The notes under the pieces are model-generated. The model was not told the DNA's origin and made no database searches. It was given only the letters and a program-made list of their open reading frames with translations. From Mycobacteriaceae bacterium (GTDB lineage Bacteria > Actinomycetota > Actinomycetes > Mycobacteriales > Mycobacteriaceae), in the NCBI GenBank assembly GCA_019242135.1, contig JAFAWC010000159.1, positions 1-6,506 on the forward strand: DNA of 6,506 nucleotides, in the 5' to 3' direction. Each line of letters starts with the position of its first letter. The first letter of the stretch is position 1. This document shows, piece by piece, positions 1-6,506 of the stretch. The translations under genes and the position numbers were made by a program.

Positions 1-2586
1 CAGCCGCTGGGTGACGACGCCCACCGCTTTTACGACGCGATGGTCAGGCAGCTCGAAGCGGACTCCACGCATGTCCAGCACGTTCAGGACTTCTGGGGCG
101 ATCCGCTGACTGCCGAGGGCGTGCAAAGCCGCGACGGCAAAGCCACATACGTTCAAGTGTATTTGGCCGGTAATATGGGTGAGAGCCTGGCCAACGAGTC
201 GGTCGAGGCCGTGCGCAAAATCGTGGCGAGTTCGCCTCCACCCCCCGGCGTCAAGGTGTACGTGACCGGCGGCTCGGCCATGATGGCCGACCAGCACCAC
301 GCCGGCGACAAGAGCCTCAAGCTCGTCACTCTCATCACCGTTGCCGTCATCTTGACCATGTTGCTGCTCGTCTACCGCTCAGTCGTCACCGTGGTGCTCG
401 TGCTGGTCATGGTGATGATCGAGTTGGCCGCATCACGAGGCATCGTGGCGTTTTTGGGCTATTACGACGTGATCGGGCTCTCCACGTTCGCGGTGAACCT
501 GCTCACCATGCTTGCCATTGCCGCGGGCACCGATTACGCCATCTTTCTGATCGGCCGTTACCACGAGGCGCGCAACGCGGGCCAGGACCGCGAAACAGCC
601 TTCTACACCATGTATTACGGCACGGCCCATGTCATCCTGGGCTCGGGTCTGACGATCGCCGGCGCCACGTTCTGCTTGAGTTTCTGCCGACTGCCGTACT
701 TTCAGACGCTGGGCGTTCCGCTGGCCATCGGCATGCTCGTCGCGGTCCTCGCAGCGTTGACGATGGCGCCGGCCCTGCTTGTGGTCGGCTCCCGGTTCGG
801 GCTGTTCGAACCCAAACGCAAGACGAAAACACGCAGCTGGCGGCGCGTGGGCACCGCTGTCGTGCGCTGGCCGGTACCGATCCTCGGGGCATCCGTCGCG
901 GTGGCTCTGGTCGGTCTCCTCGCGCTGCCGGGGTACAAACCCAATTACAACGACCGCAACTTTCTGCCGCCAGGCATCCCGGCCAACGAAGGGTTTGCGG
1001 CTGCGGACCGGCACTTCCCTTCCGCACGAATGAATCCCGAAATGCTGCTACTGGAAACCGACCACGATGTGCGCAACGCCGCGGATATGCTGGTCATCGA
1101 GCGGATCGCCAAGGGCGTCTTCCATACCCCGGGAATCGGGCGAGTGCAGGCGATCACGCGACCGCTGGGCACACCGATCGAGCACACCTCGATTCCTTTC
1201 ATGCTCAGCATGGGTGGAACTCTGCAGCAGCTCAACATGCCGTACCTGCAGGACCGCATGAAAGACATGGTCGTGATGGCCGACAAGACCCAGGGCATGA
1301 TCGACACCTTGGAACGGATGCTGAGTCTGCTTGGACAGCTCAACCACATCACCGATGACATGGTCGCACAAACGAACACGATCTTCGCCGACACCAACGA
1401 CCTGCGGGACAAGATCGCAAATTTTGACGATTTCCTGCGTCCGCTGCGCAATTACCTTTACTGGGAACCTCATTGCTTTGACATCCCGCTGTGCTGGTCG
1501 CTGAGGTCGATCTTCGACGGCCTCGACGGCATCGACAGTCTCAGCGATGACGTCGCGGGACTTCTGCCAGATCTCAGCCAGCTCGATGCCCTGATGCCGC
1601 AGATAGTGACCAGGATGACGGCCATGCTGGCGATGATGAAGACGATGCAGACCATGATGCTGACGATGCGCAGCACATTCGGCGGGCTGCTGGATCAGAT
1701 GCAGGCGATGCAGCAGAATTCGAGGGCCATGGGCACGGCATTCGATGACGCCAAGAACGACGATTCGTTCTACCTGCCGCCAGAGGTGTTCGGCAACGCC
1801 GATTTCGCACGCGGTCTGAAGATGTTCGTGTCACCGGACGGCAAGGCGGTCCGTTTCATCATCTCCCACGAGGGCGACCCCCAGACAGCGGAAGGCATTT
1901 CGCACATCAACGCCATCAAGAACGCGGCGTTCGAAGCGATCAAGGGCACTCCGCTGGAGGGATCGAGGGTCTACATCGCCGGCACCGCATCCATGTTCAA
2001 AGATATGCGGGACGGATCCAACGTCGATCTGGTCATCGCCGGCGTGGCGTCACTTTGCCTGATCTTCATCATCATGCTGGTGCTCACCCGCGCTGTCATC
2101 GCCGCACTGGTGATCGTCGGTACGGTGCTGCTGTCGCTGGGCGCGTCGTTTGGGCTCTCAGTGCTTGTCTGGCAGTACCTCCTCGGCATGCCGCTGCACT
2201 GGATGATCCTCGCGATGTCGGTCATCATCTTGCTGGCCGTCGGGTCGGACTACAACCTGCTGCTGGTATCCCGGTTCAAAGAGGAGATCCACGCGGGGAT
2301 CAAAACCGGGATCATCAGGTCGATGGCCGGCACCGGTGCGGTGGTCACCTCCGCGGGCCTCGTATTCGCCTTCACCATGATGTCGATGGTGCTCAACGAT
2401 CTCGTCGTCGTGGGCCAGGTCGGCTCGACCATCGGCCTCGGACTGCTGTTTGACACACTGGTCGTGCGGTCGTTCATGACGCCGTCGATCGCGGCGCTGA
2501 TGGGCCGGTGGTTCTGGTGGCCCCAGGTGGTGAGAGCTCACCCGTTGCGCGCCAAGCGCGTAGACGTTGTCGCAGTCGCGCCCTGA
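1..2586 (+). CDS. MmpL-family RND transporter, MmpL4/5 type (mmpL-A), 5' partial
   Basis: This is an inner-membrane, proton-driven RND exporter of the mycobacterial MmpL family. The reading frame is open from base 1 and residues before the first ATG (position 40) already match the family, so the true start is upstream. The window holds 861 residues; from family knowledge about 100 are missing (TM1 and the start of periplasmic domain D1). Numbering from base 1: rest of D1 about 1-100; TM2-TM6 about 107-262, with the TM4 proton-relay pair D178-Y179; FEPKRK cytoplasmic linker at 269; TM7 about 288-310; D2 about 311-675; TM8-TM12 about 676-835, with the second relay pair D750-Y751 in GSDYN; RWFWWP near the end. 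D2 carries the long coiled-coil hairpin of the MmpL4/5 subgroup, with tip HCFDIPLCW (C492, C498), a likely disulfide. Both hairpin arms are methionine-rich. Substrate unknown: MmpL4/5 export siderophores, but that should not be assumed here. mtnA follows after 42 nt, in the same frame. Confidence 0.95.
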   Translation, partial: QPLGDDAHRFYDAMVRQLEADSTHVQHVQDFWGDPLTAEGVQSRDGKATYVQVYLAGNMGESLANESVEAVRKIVASSPPPPGVKVYVTGGSAMMADQHHAGDKSLKLVTLITVAVILTMLLLVYRSVVTVVLVLVMVMIELAASRGIVAFLGYYDVIGLSTFAVNLLTMLAIAAGTDYAIFLIGRYHEARNAGQDRETAFYTMYYGTAHVILGSGLTIAGATFCLSFCRLPYFQTLGVPLAIGMLVAVLAALTMAPALLVVGSRFGLFEPKRKTKTRSWRRVGTAVVRWPVPILGASVAVALVGLLALPGYKPNYNDRNFLPPGIPANEGFAAADRHFPSARMNPEMLLLETDHDVRNAADMLVIERIAKGVFHTPGIGRVQAITRPLGTPIEHTSIPFMLSMGGTLQQLNMPYLQDRMKDMVVMADKTQGMIDTLERMLSLLGQLNHITDDMVAQTNTIFADTNDLRDKIANFDDFLRPLRNYLYWEPHCFDIPLCWSLRSIFDGLDGIDSLSDDVAGLLPDLSQLDALMPQIVTRMTAMLAMMKTMQTMMLTMRSTFGGLLDQMQAMQQNSRAMGTAFDDAKNDDSFYLPPEVFGNADFARGLKMFVSPDGKAVRFIISHEGDPQTAEGISHINAIKNAAFEAIKGTPLEGSRVYIAGTASMFKDMRDGSNVDLVIAGVASLCLIFIIMLVLTRAVIAALVIVGTVLLSLGASFGLSVLVWQYLLGMPLHWMILAMSVIILLAVGSDYNLLLVSRFKEEIHAGIKTGIIRSMAGTGAVVTSAGLVFAFTMMSMVLNDLVVVGQVGSTIGLGLLFDTLVVRSFMTPSIAALMGRWFWWPQVVRAHPLRAKRVDVVAVAP
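2462..2483. repeat. 22-nt exact inverted match to 4738-4759 (paralogous mmpL coding sequence)
   Basis: These 22 bases are the exact reverse complement of 4738-4759, and one mismatch bounds the match at each end. Both copies encode the conserved VRSFMTP stretch near the C-terminus of the two MmpL proteins. The identity is most simply explained by common descent and a constrained protein motif. It is listed because the copies face each other about 2.3 kb apart and form part of a longer imperfect inverted homology. Confidence 0.8.
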
Positions 2587-2592
2587 TAAGGT
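2587..2592 (+). promoter_or_regulatory. Possible extended -10 element for mtnA
   Basis: The hexamer TAAGGT fits the mycobacterial -10 pattern TANNNT and is preceded by TGA, giving the TGn extension. It overlaps the end of mmpL-A: the TGA is the mmpL-A stop codon at 2584-2586. A transcript would begin near 2598-2601, about 30 nt before mtnA. No clear -35 was seen, which is common in mycobacteria. The pattern is short and could occur by chance; mtnA may simply be cotranscribed with mmpL-A. Confidence 0.2.
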
Positions 2593-2600
2593 CAGGCGCA

Positions 2601-2642
2601 GTGGAAATCAGCGCGTTCGACACGGCCTGTGATGGTTGTTGA
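2601..2642 (+). CDS. Possible 13-codon leader ORF overlapping the mtnA start
   Basis: A GTG-initiated ORF encodes MEISAFDTACDGC and ends with TGA at 2640-2642, 11 bases past the mtnA GTG codon and in a different frame. Its GTG lies 8 bases after the candidate -10 hexamer at 2587-2592, so it could be read from a leaderless or one-base-leader transcript. It ends in C-D-G-C-stop. Leaderless cysteine-containing small ORFs that regulate sulfur genes are known in mycobacteria, but those carry consecutive Cys codons, which this one lacks. Nothing here proves translation; an ORF of this size is easily accidental. Confidence 0.15.
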   Translation: MEISAFDTACDGC

Positions 2643-3660
2643 ACCCGGGTCGCCGGAGGACGCAGTCAGTTCGATCGCGTGGGTCGATGGTGCGTTGGTC
2701 ACCATCGATCAGCGTGCGCTGCCGCACGAGGTGCGTGAGTTGCGAATCACGACAGTCGACGGTGTCATCGACGCGATCAAGACGCTGGCGATTCGGGGCG
2801 CGCCGGCGATCGGGGTGTCCGGGGCATTCGGCGTGGCGCTGGCGGCGTTCGCGCACCCCGGCGATTTCGAGAAGGTGACCCGAGAGGCGGTGCGGATCGC
2901 CTCGGCACGACCGACCGCGGTGAACCTGGCGTGGGGCGTGCGAAGGGCAGTGGCCAAGCTGCCGCACGGTGCGCAGGCTGTGCTGGACGAGGCCCTGCAG
3001 ATCCTCGCGGAGGATGGTCGCGCGAACCGGGCGGCCGCAACCTATGGCGCGGATCTCGTGCAGCGACTCTGCCCCGACCGGCCACTGCGCATCCTCACTC
3101 ACTGCAACGCGGGCCGGGTGGCCATGACAGCGTTCGGTACCGCGATCGGCGCCCTGCGGGTACTGCATCGGCGCGGCGTGATCGAGAACGTGATCGTCGA
3201 CGAAACGCGGCCGTTGCTTCAGGGCGCCAGGATCACCGCATGGGAGCTGGGCGAGGCCGGCATCCCATACCGTCTAACGATCGATTCGGCCGCAGCCTGG
3301 GCGATGGCCACCGGACAGGTGGACTGCGTGATCGTCGGCGCGGACCGCATCACGGCTGACGGCTCTGTCGCCAACAAGATCGGCACCTACTCGCTGGCGC
3401 TGGCGGCGTGCCACCACGACATTCCGTTTATCGTGATCGCGCCGGAGTCGACCCGCGATACGGCGACCGCCAGCGGACGCGACATCGTTGTCGAGGAGCG
3501 GGCCCCGGCGGAGATCACTCATGTCGGTGGGGTCGCCACCGCACCCGAGGGCTCCGCGACATTTAATCCGGCCTTCGACGTGACGCCGCCGGGGCTTATC
3601 ACTGCGATTGTGACGGAGAACGGCGTGGTCGGGCAGACCAACTCCACTGCGGGACAATAG
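2629..3660 (+). CDS. mtnA: S-methyl-5-thioribose-1-phosphate isomerase
   Basis: This cytoplasmic enzyme of the eIF2B-alpha-like family converts 5-methylthioribose 1-phosphate to 5-methylthioribulose 1-phosphate in the methionine salvage pathway. The 343-residue length is normal for the family. Visible motifs in order: RGAPAIG at 56-62 (substrate binding); THCNAG at 157-162 with catalytic Cys159; DETRP at 191-195 and QGARITAWEL from 198; VGADRI at 236-241 with catalytic Asp239; ADGSVANKIGTY from 243; NPAFDVTPP at 313-321. Everything needed for activity appears intact. The start may be GTG 2629 or the adjacent ATG 2632; neither has a clear Shine-Dalgarno sequence, and the in-frame stops at 2584-2589 exclude any start further upstream of the 42-nt gap. 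It follows mmpL-A on the same strand and may be cotranscribed with it or use its own promoter. No other salvage gene (mtnP, mtnK, mtnB, mtnC, mtnD) lies in the window, so its pathway partners must be elsewhere. Some homologues act in a related route that sends methylthioribose carbon to an aldolase. Confidence 0.93.
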   Translation: MMVVEPGSPEDAVSSIAWVDGALVTIDQRALPHEVRELRITTVDGVIDAIKTLAIRGAPAIGVSGAFGVALAAFAHPGDFEKVTREAVRIASARPTAVNLAWGVRRAVAKLPHGAQAVLDEALQILAEDGRANRAAATYGADLVQRLCPDRPLRILTHCNAGRVAMTAFGTAIGALRVLHRRGVIENVIVDETRPLLQGARITAWELGEAGIPYRLTIDSAAAWAMATGQVDCVIVGADRITADGSVANKIGTYSLALAACHHDIPFIVIAPESTRDTATASGRDIVVEERAPAEITHVGGVATAPEGSATFNPAFDVTPPGLITAIVTENGVVGQTNSTAGQ

Positions 3661-3677
3661 ATCTGCCTTGCTTGTCC
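3652..3677. terminator. Weak hairpin between convergent genes, possible bidirectional terminator
   Basis: GGACAA at 3652-3657 pairs with TTGTCC at 3672-3677 across a 14-base loop. The hairpin begins at the last codons of mtnA and ends 6 bases before the SDR stop codon, so it could serve both converging transcripts. The stem has only six pairs and there is no T-run on either strand, so it is not a standard intrinsic terminator. Termination may depend on Rho or on transcript collision instead. Confidence 0.2.
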
Positions 3678-3682
3678 GGATG

Positions 3683-4540
3683 TCAGTGACTCCAGCCGGC
3701 GGCGGCCTGCTCGTCGAATGTGCGGTCGATCCGGTCAAACCTTCGCCGGATCGAGCCGCGCGAGTCCCGATGCGGAAGGACGTACAGGCGGTTGGCGAGG
3801 ACCGCATCAGCGGTGAGACGAGCGACATCGGCGGCGTCGAGCACGACGTTGCCGGCCCGCAACGACGGAGTTTCGCGGACCGGGTCGGCCGGCTCGGCCA
3901 AGGCCTCTGAGCCGGTCGACTGGGCGGACACCGAGCTGCGGCCGCGTTGCGAGTTGGCTGCGATGTTGGTGTCAACGATCATTGGGCACAACACTGACAC
4001 ACCGATGCCCTCCGAACGCAACTCGCGGGCCAGCGTCTCGGCGAGGGCGACCACACCGTACTTGGCGACACAGTACGGACCGAGGCCGATGTTTGCGACC
4101 ATGCCCGCAAAGGACGACGTAAAGAGCATGTGGCCATCGGAGCCTTGGCGCAGCAGCCGCGGGAGGAAGACCTCAACGCCGTGGATGGGACCCCACAAAT
4201 CGACATCGATCAGCCAGCGCCAGTCCTCGTTCGTCATCTCCGCGATCGGCCCGACGAGGGCCACGCCCGCATTGTTGAAAACGATGTGAACCGCGCCGAG
4301 AAGCCGAAATGCTTCATCCGCCAACCGATCAACCTCGTCGAGGTGCCGGACGTCGCACACGACGCCGTGGGCCTCGAACCCGTCGGCGCGCAACGCCGCG
4401 ACCGCTTCGTCAAGTGCGGGCTGATCGACATCGCCCAGCACGACTCTCGCGCCACCCTGAGCGAATTCCCGCGCCGTGGCCAGGCCGATGCCACTCGCCC
4501 CGCCGGTGATCACCGCTGCCCGATCCGCGAAACTCTGCAC
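3683..4540 (-). CDS. Classical short-chain dehydrogenase/reductase (SDR), substrate unknown
   Basis: This is an NAD(P)-dependent oxidoreductase with a Rossmann fold, presumably cytoplasmic, 285 residues from the chosen start. Family motifs: cofactor-binding TGGASGIG at 12-19; D37 and D39 at the end of the second strand, where an acidic residue usually favours NAD(H); CDV with D63, which contacts adenine; NNAG at 89-92; catalytic Ser143 in TSSFAG; YCVAK with Tyr156 and Lys160. Residues 197-235 are rich in Ser, Ala and Glu and probably form the variable substrate loop; the basic tail ends at residue 285. The usual Pro-Gly after the sixth strand is Pro186-Met187 (CPMIVDTNI). The start chosen is GTG 4540, eight codons before the glycine-rich motif region. 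A longer frame back to 4633 would overlap the end of mmpL-B and add 31 residues unlike an SDR. No Shine-Dalgarno is seen, but a -10 element is placed correctly for a leaderless transcript. It lies 49 nt downstream of mmpL-B. Alcohol or ketone oxidoreduction is expected; the substrate is not predictable. Confidence 0.92.
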   Translation of the reverse strand: MQSFADRAAVITGGASGIGLATAREFAQGGARVVLGDVDQPALDEAVAALRADGFEAHGVVCDVRHLDEVDRLADEAFRLLGAVHIVFNNAGVALVGPIAEMTNEDWRWLIDVDLWGPIHGVEVFLPRLLRQGSDGHMLFTSSFAGMVANIGLGPYCVAKYGVVALAETLARELRSEGIGVSVLCPMIVDTNIAANSQRGRSSVSAQSTGSEALAEPADPVRETPSLRAGNVVLDAADVARLTADAVLANRLYVLPHRDSRGSIRRRFDRIDRTFDEQAAAGWSH

Positions 4541-4546
4541 GGGCCG

Positions 4547-4552
4547 AACATA
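4547..4552 (-). promoter_or_regulatory. Candidate -10 element for leaderless SDR transcript
   Basis: Read on the minus strand, TATGTT (4552 down to 4547) fits TANNNT. If transcription starts at the G of the SDR GTG codon (4540), the hexamer covers -12 to -7, the standard position. Together with the missing Shine-Dalgarno sequence this supports a leaderless mRNA, a common type in mycobacteria. No -35 match was seen. The element would give the SDR expression independent of mmpL-B. Confidence 0.35.
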
Positions 4553-4561
4553 GCGCAGCGA

Positions 4562-4578
4562 GGAACGAAACGAGTTCC
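4562..4578. promoter_or_regulatory. Small palindrome GGAAC-N7-GTTCC upstream of SDR
   Basis: GGAAC at 4562-4566 and GTTCC at 4574-4578 form a perfect inverted repeat with a 7-base spacer. Relative to a start at 4540 it covers -22 to -38, overlapping the -35 region, where an operator for a dimeric regulator could sit. It lies in the 49-nt gap after mmpL-B. Five-base arms are short, so chance is a real alternative. Confidence 0.2.
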
Positions 4579-4589
4579 GACCCGAGTAG

Positions 4590-6506
4590 TTACAGCGGGC
4601 CCGTGCCCTCTGACTCCGGTTGAAGCAGTTCACGAACCGCGGGACGTGGTCCGTAGGGCCGAAGCATCTGGCTGGCGGGGCGGAGACGCACGGTTACCGG
4701 CCACCAGAACCAGCGTCCGAGAAGCGCGGCGATCGAGGGCGTCATGAACGACCGCACGATCAGCGTATCGAACAGCAGGCCCAACCCGATGGTGGTCCCG
4801 ATCTGGCCGAGCACCCGCAAATCGCTGAATATGAACGAGGACATGGTCGCGGCGAAAACGAGGCCGGCGGCCGTGACCACCCCGCCCGTACCGGCCATCG
4901 CCCGGATGATGCCGGTCTTCAGCCCTGCGCCGATCTCCTCCCGGAAGCGCGAAATCAGCAGCAGGTTGTAATCCGATCCCACGGCCAGGAGAAGAATGAT
5001 CGCCAGCGCCAACACGATCCAGTACAGCTGGATACCGAAGATGTCCTGCCAGACGAGCACCGACAGTCCGAACGAGGCACCCAAGGACAGCGCCACGGTG
5101 CCCACGATGACCAGTGCGGCAACCAGAGAACGGGTGATGATCATCATGATGAGCAGAATCAGGCTCAGCGCTGCGATGCCCGCGATCATCAGATCGTATT
5201 TGGCGCCGTCCTGGATGTCCTTATAGGCGGCGGCGGTGCCGCCCAGATAGATGTTGGCGCTTGCCAAGGGGGTGCCCTTGATGGCTTCCTGCGCCGCCTT
5301 CTGGATTGCCTCGATGTGCGAAATACCTTCGGGCGTAGCGGGATCGCCGTCATGGGTAATGATCATGCGGGCAGCTTTGCCGTCGGGAGAGAGAAATAGT
5401 TTGAGGCCCCTAATGAATTCGGAGTTACTGAATGCCTCCGGTGGCAGGTAGAACGAATCATCGGTCTTCGCGGCGTCGAATGCTTGTCCCATCGCGGTCG
5501 CGTTTTGCAGCGCGGCCGCGGTCTGCGCATCGATCCCCGACGTGGTCGCGTAGTTCGTCAGGGTCAGGTCCCGGTTGGTCTGCTGGCTGGCGATCTGCGG
5601 CGGGATCAGCGCCAGCAGTTGCGGCTCAATCGCATTCAACTTGTCCAAAGACGTGGTGATGGCTGCGAGTTGGTCGGTCAGCGCGTCGACACCGTCGAGG
5701 GCATCATAAAGTGACCGCAGCGCCCAGCAGATCGGAATGTCGAAGCAGTGCGGTTCCCAGTAGAAGTAGTTGCGCAGCGGGCGAAAGAAGTCATCGAAAT
5801 TCGCGATCTTGTCACGCAGATCCTGCACCGTCGCGACCGTTTCGTGAAACCTTTGGGTCTCGTCGTTCGTCGCGGCATTGAGCTCCTGCTGATCCGCATA
5901 CTGCTGTCGCAGGATGGCGATCGTCTTGTCGATCTCTGCGACCTGCTTCAAGATGTCATCGGCGCGGTCTTGCTGATATTTCAGGTTCTCGATCTGGCCG
6001 GTGCTTTGCGCACTGATCTGGAACGGTATCGAGGTGTGGTCGAGCGGCGTGCCCAACGGCCGGGTCATCGACTGCACCATGGCGATACCGGGTGTGTGGA
6101 AGACGGCTTTGGCCACCCGTTCGAGGATGAGCATGTCGGCCGGGTCACGCAGGTCGTGATCGGTCTCGATCATCAGCAGTTCGGGATTCAGCCGGGCCTG
6201 GGAAAAGTGGCGCTCCGCGGCCGTGTAGCCGACGTTGGCCGGAGAGCTGGCAGGCAGGTAGGGGCGGATGTCGTAACTGGTCTTGTAGCCCGGCAGGGCA
6301 AGAAGTCCGACCAGGGCGATCGCGACCGTGACCGCGAGGATGGGCCCGGGCCAGCGCACGATGCCGGTACCTATCCGGCGCCATCCCCGCGTCCGCATCC
6401 TGCGTTTGGGCTCGAACAAACCGAAAACACTTGCCATCGTGAGGACGGCAGGGGCCAGCGTGAGCGCAGCGACCAGTGCGGTAAGGATGCCGATCGCGGC
6501 GGGCAC
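4590..6506 (-). CDS. MmpL-family RND transporter, MmpL4/5 type (mmpL-B), 5' partial
   Basis: This is a second inner-membrane RND exporter, paralogous to mmpL-A. The frame runs off the window at 6506; 638 residues are present, from the middle of TM6 to the TAA stop. The GTG at the edge encodes an internal residue, so TM1-TM5, all of D1 and the first Asp-Tyr pair lie outside. Numbering from 6506: TM6 remnant 1-28; FEPKRR linker at 31; TM7 about 53-73; D2 about 74-440, with coiled-coil arms about 157-240 and 280-340 and tip HCFDIPICW (C254, C260); TM8-TM12 follow, with relay pair D512-Y513 in GSDYN; RWFWWP near the end, then a 35-residue tail rich in Pro and Arg, against 20 residues in mmpL-A. 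From FEPKR to RWFWWP both proteins have the same length with no net gap. The coiled-coil arms are rich in Gln, Ala and Thr and almost lack Met. The SDR gene lies 49 nt downstream on the same strand. The substrate is unknown. Confidence 0.95.
   Translation of the reverse strand: MPAAIGILTALVAALTLAPAVLTMASVFGLFEPKRRMRTRGWRRIGTGIVRWPGPILAVTVAIALVGLLALPGYKTSYDIRPYLPASSPANVGYTAAERHFSQARLNPELLMIETDHDLRDPADMLILERVAKAVFHTPGIAMVQSMTRPLGTPLDHTSIPFQISAQSTGQIENLKYQQDRADDILKQVAEIDKTIAILRQQYADQQELNAATNDETQRFHETVATVQDLRDKIANFDDFFRPLRNYFYWEPHCFDIPICWALRSLYDALDGVDALTDQLAAITTSLDKLNAIEPQLLALIPPQIASQQTNRDLTLTNYATTSGIDAQTAAALQNATAMGQAFDAAKTDDSFYLPPEAFSNSEFIRGLKLFLSPDGKAARMIITHDGDPATPEGISHIEAIQKAAQEAIKGTPLASANIYLGGTAAAYKDIQDGAKYDLMIAGIAALSLILLIMMIITRSLVAALVIVGTVALSLGASFGLSVLVWQDIFGIQLYWIVLALAIILLLAVGSDYNLLLISRFREEIGAGLKTGIIRAMAGTGGVVTAAGLVFAATMSSFIFSDLRVLGQIGTTIGLGLLFDTLIVRSFMTPSIAALLGRWFWWPVTVRLRPASQMLRPYGPRPAVRELLQPESEGTGPL
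4738..4759. repeat. 22-nt exact inverted match to 2462-2483
   Basis: This is the partner of the 22-base match in mmpL-A. It codes for the same VRSFMTP motif in mmpL-B on the opposite strand. It is probably paralogous coding sequence and not a dedicated recombination site. Confidence 0.8.

Noticed and set aside
433..1473. Long minus-strand ORFs opposite mmpL-A
   Set aside because: They have no recognisable motif and lie opposite a clear, continuous MmpL coding frame. Long antisense ORFs are expected in GC-rich coding DNA.
2608..3168. 186-residue minus-strand ORF opposite mtnA
   Set aside because: Its composition is dominated by Arg, Pro, His and Gly, typical of an antisense shadow, and it overlaps a gene with intact catalytic motifs.
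3274..3975. 233-residue minus-strand ORF spanning the mtnA and SDR 3' ends
   Set aside because: It shadows mtnA on one side and lies out of frame with the SDR on the other. No domain is recognisable.
4574..4578. GGAAC on the minus strand as a SigE/SigH-type -35 for the SDR
   Set aside because: No GTT element lies at the required distance of roughly 16-19 bases; the first in the expected direction is 24 bases away.
4541..4633. Longer SDR reading frame starting at 4633
   Set aside because: It overlaps the 3' end of mmpL-B, and its 31 extra residues are basic and unlike an SDR N-terminus. The GTG at 4540 gives a normal distance to the TGGASGIG motif and has a -10 at the right place.
4130..5399. 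Plus-strand ORFs of 205 and 259 residues opposite the SDR and mmpL-B
   Set aside because: Both have charged, low-complexity, shadow-like composition and no family motif, whereas the opposite strand encodes well-conserved proteins.
1..6506. Frameshift or pseudogene in either mmpL
   Set aside because: Both frames are uninterrupted and keep their expected motifs to a normal C-terminus. They are incomplete only because the window cuts their 5' ends.

Overview
The window reads as chromosomal DNA from a mycobacterium or close relative. It is GC-rich and densely coding, and it carries two MmpL transporters of the MmpL4/MmpL5 type, a family typical of the mycolic-acid-bearing actinobacteria. I cannot name the species from the sequence. 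No tRNA, rRNA, CRISPR array, insertion sequence or phage gene is visible.

Layout: four protein genes fill almost the whole window, in two converging pairs. On the + strand, mmpL-A (5' end cut off by the window edge; stop at 2584-2586) is followed after 42 nt by mtnA, methylthioribose-1-phosphate isomerase (2629-3660). On the - strand, mmpL-B (5' end cut off at 6506; stop at 4590) is followed after 49 nt by a classical short-chain dehydrogenase/reductase (4540-3683). The two pairs meet tail to tail across a 22-nt gap (3661-3682). Each half therefore has the order transporter then soluble enzyme, and the two halves mirror each other. No stretch of 300 bases lacks a gene.

The two MmpL proteins are clear paralogues. 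From the FEPKR motif after TM6 to the RWFWWP motif near the C-terminus they have the same length. They share the HCFDIPxCW tip of the periplasmic coiled-coil hairpin and the GSDYN proton-relay motif of TM10. They differ sharply in the coiled-coil arms, which are methionine-rich in A and nearly methionine-free in B. Their substrates cannot be read from the sequence; relatives export siderophores or surface lipids. No MmpS partner gene lies in the window, and such a gene would usually sit upstream of each mmpL.

The two enzymes have intact catalytic residues. MtnA would act in salvage of methylthioadenosine carbon and sulfur, but no other salvage gene is nearby. The SDR could modify a small molecule or lipid connected with MmpL-B, but this is inferred from position only.

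The less ordinary signals lie in the short gaps. There is a possible promoter plus a 13-codon Cys-containing ORF just before mtnA, and an apparently leaderless GTG start for the SDR with a -10 element at textbook spacing and a small palindrome upstream. All of these are hypotheses. I did not find strong evidence for a wholly new system.
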